Below are positions 60,140 to 64,000 of a stretch of 64,000 nt of DNA, piece after piece (the stretch's first letter is position 1; the number at the start of each line of letters is the position of its first letter). Origin of the DNA: Sphingobacteriales bacterium (GTDB taxonomy: Bacteria; Bacteroidota; Bacteroidia; Chitinophagales; Chitinophagaceae); NCBI GenBank assembly GCA_016219985.1, contig JACRJO010000039.1, positions 1 through 64,000 of the forward strand, in the 5' to 3' direction. A model generated the notes under the pieces. That model was not told the DNA's origin, did no database searches, and was given only the letters and a program-made list of their open reading frames with translations. The translations under genes and the position numbers were made by a program.

Positions 60140-60778
60140 ATGAAAGGCAAGATCACCCTGGCCCTGGTTGACGACCACCAGATCGTTATCGACGGACTCA
60201 TGAGTCTATTAAAGGGACATGAGCGCTTCCGTCTTGCTTTTGCCACCACCGACGCTTCCGAAGTACTCGAAAAAATGGCCGCCCACCCCATCGATATCCT
60301 GCTCACCGATGTGATGATGCCCCGTCTCCCCGGCAATGAACTGGCCAGGAAAGTCAAAGAAAAATACCCGGATGTAAAGATCCTCGCACTTTCCATGAGC
60401 GGGCAGGGCGACCTGGTGAATGAGATGATCAATGATGCTGACATTTCCGGTTATGTATTAAAGAATGTGGGCAAAACGGAACTGGTAAAAGCCCTGGAGA
60501 AGATCGCCGGTGGCGGTATCTATTTCAGCGAGGAAGTGATCGAGGAACTGCAGCGCAGCAGCCAGCGGAAAAGGCAGAAAGAAGAGGCCCACCTCACCGG
60601 CCGGGAAGTGGAGATCATCCGCCTGATCGAGAAAGAATACAATAACAAGCAGATCGCCGAAGCACTTTTTATCTCCGAGCGCACCGTGGAAACCCACCGC
60701 AAAAATATCTTCCGCAAAACCAGCACCAACAGCGTGATCGGGTTGGTGAAGTATGCGTATGAGCATAAGCTGATTTGA
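60140..60778 (+). CDS. LuxR/NarL-type response regulator
   Basis: 'KITLALVDDHQIVIDGLMSLL', 'DILLTDVMMPRLPGNEL', 'LTGREVEIIRLIEKEYNNKQIAEALFISERTVETHRKNIFRKT'; start placed at MKGK. Confidence 0.93.
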   Translation: MKGKITLALVDDHQIVIDGLMSLLKGHERFRLAFATTDASEVLEKMAAHPIDILLTDVMMPRLPGNELARKVKEKYPDVKILALSMSGQGDLVNEMINDADISGYVLKNVGKTELVKALEKIAGGGIYFSEEVIEELQRSSQRKRQKEEAHLTGREVEIIRLIEKEYNNKQIAEALFISERTVETHRKNIFRKTSTNSVIGLVKYAYEHKLI

Positions 60779-60810
60779 TACAGGAGATTTTGTAAGTACA
60801 CCCATTCCGG

Positions 60811-60866
60811 GCTGTGAGCTGTGAGCGCGAGCTACGAGCTGCGAGTTGCGAGCTGCGAGTTGCGAG
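60811..60866 (+). repeat. Heptad repeat GAG(C/T)TGC
   Basis: gagctgtgagcgcgagctacgagctgcgagttgcgagctgcgagttgcgagctgc. Confidence 0.9.
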
Positions 60867-60940
60867 CTGCCTGCTACCCATCTTCCCAAAAAATACAGCA
60901 GCCCATCCATTTCCTCACCGCCTCATAGAAGGCCCATTGC
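60865..60940 (+). repeat. Right arm of ~75-bp imperfect inverted repeat
   Basis: tgcctgctacccatcttcccaaaaaatac…ccatttcctcaccgcctcatagaaggccc. Confidence 0.85.
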
Positions 60941-61048
60941 CCATTCAACATTCACCATTGCCCATTCAACATTCCCCATTCGCCTCTTATAAATAAATCC
61001 CCCCACAGCCCGGCCATCTTCATTAGCTTGATTCAAAAATCAACAACC

Positions 61049-62158
61049 ATGAAACGCATTCTTTCCCTGTTACTGGCTTTTATTTTCCTCAGCGACTGTT
61101 TTTCCCAACTCTCACTGACCATGCTTCCCAGCGGGGGTAATAAAAAAGCCTCCGTCAGTGAACAGATCGGCCTGACCCAGGTAACAATCCATTATGACCG
61201 CCCCGGTGTAAAAGGCCGGGAAGGGAAAATCTGGGGCCAGCTGGTGTCCGAAGGTTTTACGGACCCACAGTTCGGCAGCAGCAAATCCTCCCCCTGGCGG
61301 GCGGGTGCTAATGAGAATACGACCATTGAATTTTCAACGGATGTCAAAATAGAAGGGCAGGCCCTGCCGGCTGGTAAATACGGCTTCTTTATTGCCTATG
61401 ACCCGAATGAAAGCACCCTGATCTTTTCCAAAAACTCCGGTTCCTGGGGACATTATTATTACAATGAAAAAGAAGACGCCCTTCGGGTGAAAATAAAACC
61501 ACAGGCCCTGGACAAAAGCGTGGAATGGCTCAAATATGAGTTCAGTAATGAGACGGAGAACAGCGCCGTAGTTTCTCTGCAATGGGAAAAAATGTCCTTC
61601 CCGTTTAAGGTTGAGGTGGATTATATCAAAACCCAGCTCGAATCTTTCCGGCAGGAACTGCGGACCAACCGTGGTTTTTTCTGGCTGAGCTGGAACCAGG
61701 CGGCCCAATGGTGCCTGCAGCGGAATACCAACCTGGAGGAGGCCCTGCTATGGGCCGATTCCGCCACCAGCGCGGGTTTCAGCGGGGATAAAATATTCGC
61801 TGCCTGGGCTACCAAAGCTCAGTTACTCGAAAAATTGGGTCGGGGAGAAGAGGCTGCTGTCGTAATGAAAAAAGCCCTGCCCCTTGGCAGCATCACGGAT
61901 ATCCACCAGTACGGCCGCCAGTTGCTGGGATTAAAAAGGTACAAAGATGCTTTCGATGTGTTTAAAATGAATTACGATAAGAACCCCAACCAGTTTACCA
62001 CCCTCGTGGGACTTTGCCGCGGTTACTCCGGCCTGGGTGATTTTAAGAATGCCCTGAAATATGCCAGCCAGGCCCTGCCCCTGGCGCCGGATGAACAGAA
62101 TAAGAAAAACGTGCAGTCGCTGATCGATAAACTGAAAGAGGGCAAGGATATTAATTAA
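61049..62158 (+). CDS. DUF2911 domain protein with TPR-like C-terminus
   Basis: 'QIGLTQVTIHYDRPGVKGREGKIWGQLV…WRAGANENTTIEFSTDVKIEGQALPAGKYGFFI'. Confidence 0.9.
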   Translation: MKRILSLLLAFIFLSDCFSQLSLTMLPSGGNKKASVSEQIGLTQVTIHYDRPGVKGREGKIWGQLVSEGFTDPQFGSSKSSPWRAGANENTTIEFSTDVKIEGQALPAGKYGFFIAYDPNESTLIFSKNSGSWGHYYYNEKEDALRVKIKPQALDKSVEWLKYEFSNETENSAVVSLQWEKMSFPFKVEVDYIKTQLESFRQELRTNRGFFWLSWNQAAQWCLQRNTNLEEALLWADSATSAGFSGDKIFAAWATKAQLLEKLGRGEEAAVVMKKALPLGSITDIHQYGRQLLGLKRYKDAFDVFKMNYDKNPNQFTTLVGLCRGYSGLGDFKNALKYASQALPLAPDEQNKKNVQSLIDKLKEGKDIN

Positions 62159-62182
62159 ACGACAGCCACTTTATCATAACCG

Positions 62183-62225
62183 GACGGAAGCGGGACCTGA
62201 TCTGCCCCCGCTTCCGTCTTTTTTT
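62183..62225 (+). terminator. Rho-independent terminator
   Basis: GACGGAAGCGGG-N12-CCCGCTTCCGTC-TTTTTTT. Confidence 0.92.
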
Positions 62226-62284
62226 CCCAATGGCGATCAGCCCTTTTTCCCGGAATAGATTGTATTTTGCCGGAAACACCGACC

Positions 62285-62752
62285 ATGAAAAGAATCCTCC
62301 TGGCTATGGGCCTGCTGGCCATTTCCGCCACCGGCTTTACCCAAACCTGCGAAGAAAGGGAACAAAAACTTCTTGAAACGATAGGCAGCTTATCCGCCCT
62401 GTATATCTATAATACCTATACCACGATCGGTAGTATTTGCGACGGGGCCGTAAAAGAAGTTTATACAGATTCCTTCGCCACAGCGGTACTGGAAGAACAG
62501 AAAGGGATGCTGGATATGGTGATTGGGAAGATGAACGGACTGGTAAAGAATAAAACACTGAAAGATCCCAGTGATGTGAACTATGTAAACAATATGATTC
62601 CGCTGCTGACCGGCTTAAAAAAACAGGCCCAGGCCTATATCGGTTATATGCAGACAAAGGAAGCCACGTATAAAAGTGAGTACAGCAATACCCGGAAATC
62701 CAACTGGAAATCAATCTGTGAACTGATGGATATTCCCTACAAAGAAGAGTAG
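62285..62752 (+). CDS. Hypothetical secreted protein
   Basis: Signal peptide MKRILLAMGLLAISATGFTQ; start moved to ATG. Confidence 0.7.
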   Translation: MKRILLAMGLLAISATGFTQTCEEREQKLLETIGSLSALYIYNTYTTIGSICDGAVKEVYTDSFATAVLEEQKGMLDMVIGKMNGLVKNKTLKDPSDVNYVNNMIPLLTGLKKQAQAYIGYMQTKEATYKSEYSNTRKSNWKSICELMDIPYKEE

Positions 62753-62755
62753 GCA

Positions 62756-63853
62756 TTAATTACATCCCAATACCTCGCAAAGCTTTTCTTCCAGGGCAGG
62801 CCCCCGCAGGTTTTTGGCAATGATCTTTCCCTCCGGATCCAGCAGGAAATTTTGCGGAATGCCCCGGACATTGTACTTAACGGCTGCCGCATTGTTCCAG
62901 AATTGCAGGTCACTCACATGGGTCCAGGTCAGCTGATCATGATGAATGGCTTCAAGCCATTTGTCTTTTTGTCCCGGGCGGTCAAGCGATACCCCTAATA
63001 CGGTAAAATTCTTTGCGCTAAACTTTTTAAAATTTTCCACCACATTGGGATTTTCCTGCCGGCAGGGGCCGCACCAACTGGCCCAAAAATCGATCAGCAC
63101 ATATTTACCCCGGAAGGAGGACAAGGATACCGGCACACCGGAGGTATCCGCCTGGGTAAAATCCATCGCAAGGCTCCCGATCGCCCCTACTTTGCCTTCC
63201 GCCACCTGGGCCGCTAATTGCTGACCTGTTCCGGAGGCCTTCACCTTTTCACCCAGTTTATTAAACCGCCGCTCTAACTGGAGCGGATCTTCGTTAAAGG
63301 AATAAGTAGCCGAAAGGATAAATGCCGTTACAAAGGACTTCGGCTTTTCCTCCACTAATTTGTCAATAGCCTGCTGAATGACGGCCTGCATATTCGTATA
63401 GGTAGACATCAGGCTGTCTCTCCCGGGTCCGGGCATGCTGGTATTGATGACCTGTCCCAGTGAACTGAGCTGCCGGGCCAGGGGTACAAACTCTTTTATA
63501 AAAGCATCAAAATCCTTATGGGATGCAGAGCCATCAATTTTATATTCGCCGGGCTTTGCTTTATCCCCGCTGAATGAAATGACAGCATTCTCCACGTACA
63601 CTTCCGCTGGTTTCTGTTCATCACCGATAAACAGGAAGCAGAGTACGGGCTCAGCCACCGATCCCTTTAACTGAAAAGCAGACTGGACCAGTTTGCCGGA
63701 GGCCAGTTCGGTATTCTCCCCGTTCTTTACCAGGCGCAGGCTGGTTCCATCGGGATAACCATCCAGTTTTCCTTTGATCGTAAAACCTTTGGGAGTCGTT
63801 TGCGCCAGCAGGGCAAGCGGGGCAAAGAAGAACAGAAAAACTATTTTTTTCAT
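62756..63853 (-). CDS. TlpA-like thioredoxin-fold protein with DUF4369-type N-terminus
   Basis: 'YVLIDFWASWCGPCRQENPNVVENFKKF' CxxC; N-term 'KGFTIKGKLDGYPDGTSLRLV'. Confidence 0.92.
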   Translation of the reverse strand: MKKIVFLFFFAPLALLAQTTPKGFTIKGKLDGYPDGTSLRLVKNGENTELASGKLVQSAFQLKGSVAEPVLCFLFIGDEQKPAEVYVENAVISFSGDKAKPGEYKIDGSASHKDFDAFIKEFVPLARQLSSLGQVINTSMPGPGRDSLMSTYTNMQAVIQQAIDKLVEEKPKSFVTAFILSATYSFNEDPLQLERRFNKLGEKVKASGTGQQLAAQVAEGKVGAIGSLAMDFTQADTSGVPVSLSSFRGKYVLIDFWASWCGPCRQENPNVVENFKKFSAKNFTVLGVSLDRPGQKDKWLEAIHHDQLTWTHVSDLQFWNNAAAVKYNVRGIPQNFLLDPEGKIIAKNLRGPALEEKLCEVLGCN

Positions 63854-64000
63854 ATGAGGTGATCTGTTTACGCCGGTGCGTTGACCGGGGAATAAGGTAC
63901 AAAGTTAAATAATGCCGGCTGAGTGGTAAAACCAGGTCAGCCTAAAACAGACGAAAGAAAGGATTTTGTGGATGCATTAACATCCGTGCTGTTTTCCAAT

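Overview
Chromosomal window from a Bacteroidota bacterium, most likely Chitinophagaceae-like by protein style (parA/parB-DUF5683-dapB, PorQ, Lon, Bacteroidota RHS proteins). The left half (1-38.7 kb) is accessory. It holds IS481-like transposase 3' remnants, an orphan RHS C-terminal toxin/immunity module, a pair of tyrosine recombinases with a P-loop ATPase, and a large minus-strand operon (29120->7645). That operon encodes secreted or surface proteins and ends in a 2994-aa RHS protein with a KptA/Tpt1-like RNA 2'-phosphotransferase directly downstream in the immunity-gene position. Next come a lysis-like small-gene cassette (DUF6266/DUF5675/holin-like), a two-component system and a stand-alone SIR2-like protein. 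The right half is mostly core: LuxE-like, UbiA-like, M42 peptidase, methyltransferase, sulfatase-like, PIG-L, PorQ, Lon, metallophosphoesterase, ParA/ParB, DapB, sensor kinase/response regulator, DUF2911 and TlpA-like. Non-coding structure I read directly: an 11-bp-phased CGAA array with a perfect 19-bp inverted repeat, followed by a 10-bp-phased GTACC array, both between the RHS operon and the DUF6266 gene; about 100-bp hairpin elements in inverted pairs whose loop sequences match within a pair; a 120-bp VNTR nested inside direct and inverted repeats around a response regulator; GAGCTNN heptad repeats bracketing an insertion between parA and parB; and palindromic repeats that seem to be inserted in frame in two mobile-element genes. 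No CRISPR array, rRNA or tRNA was recognised. All family calls come from reading motifs, not from database searches.
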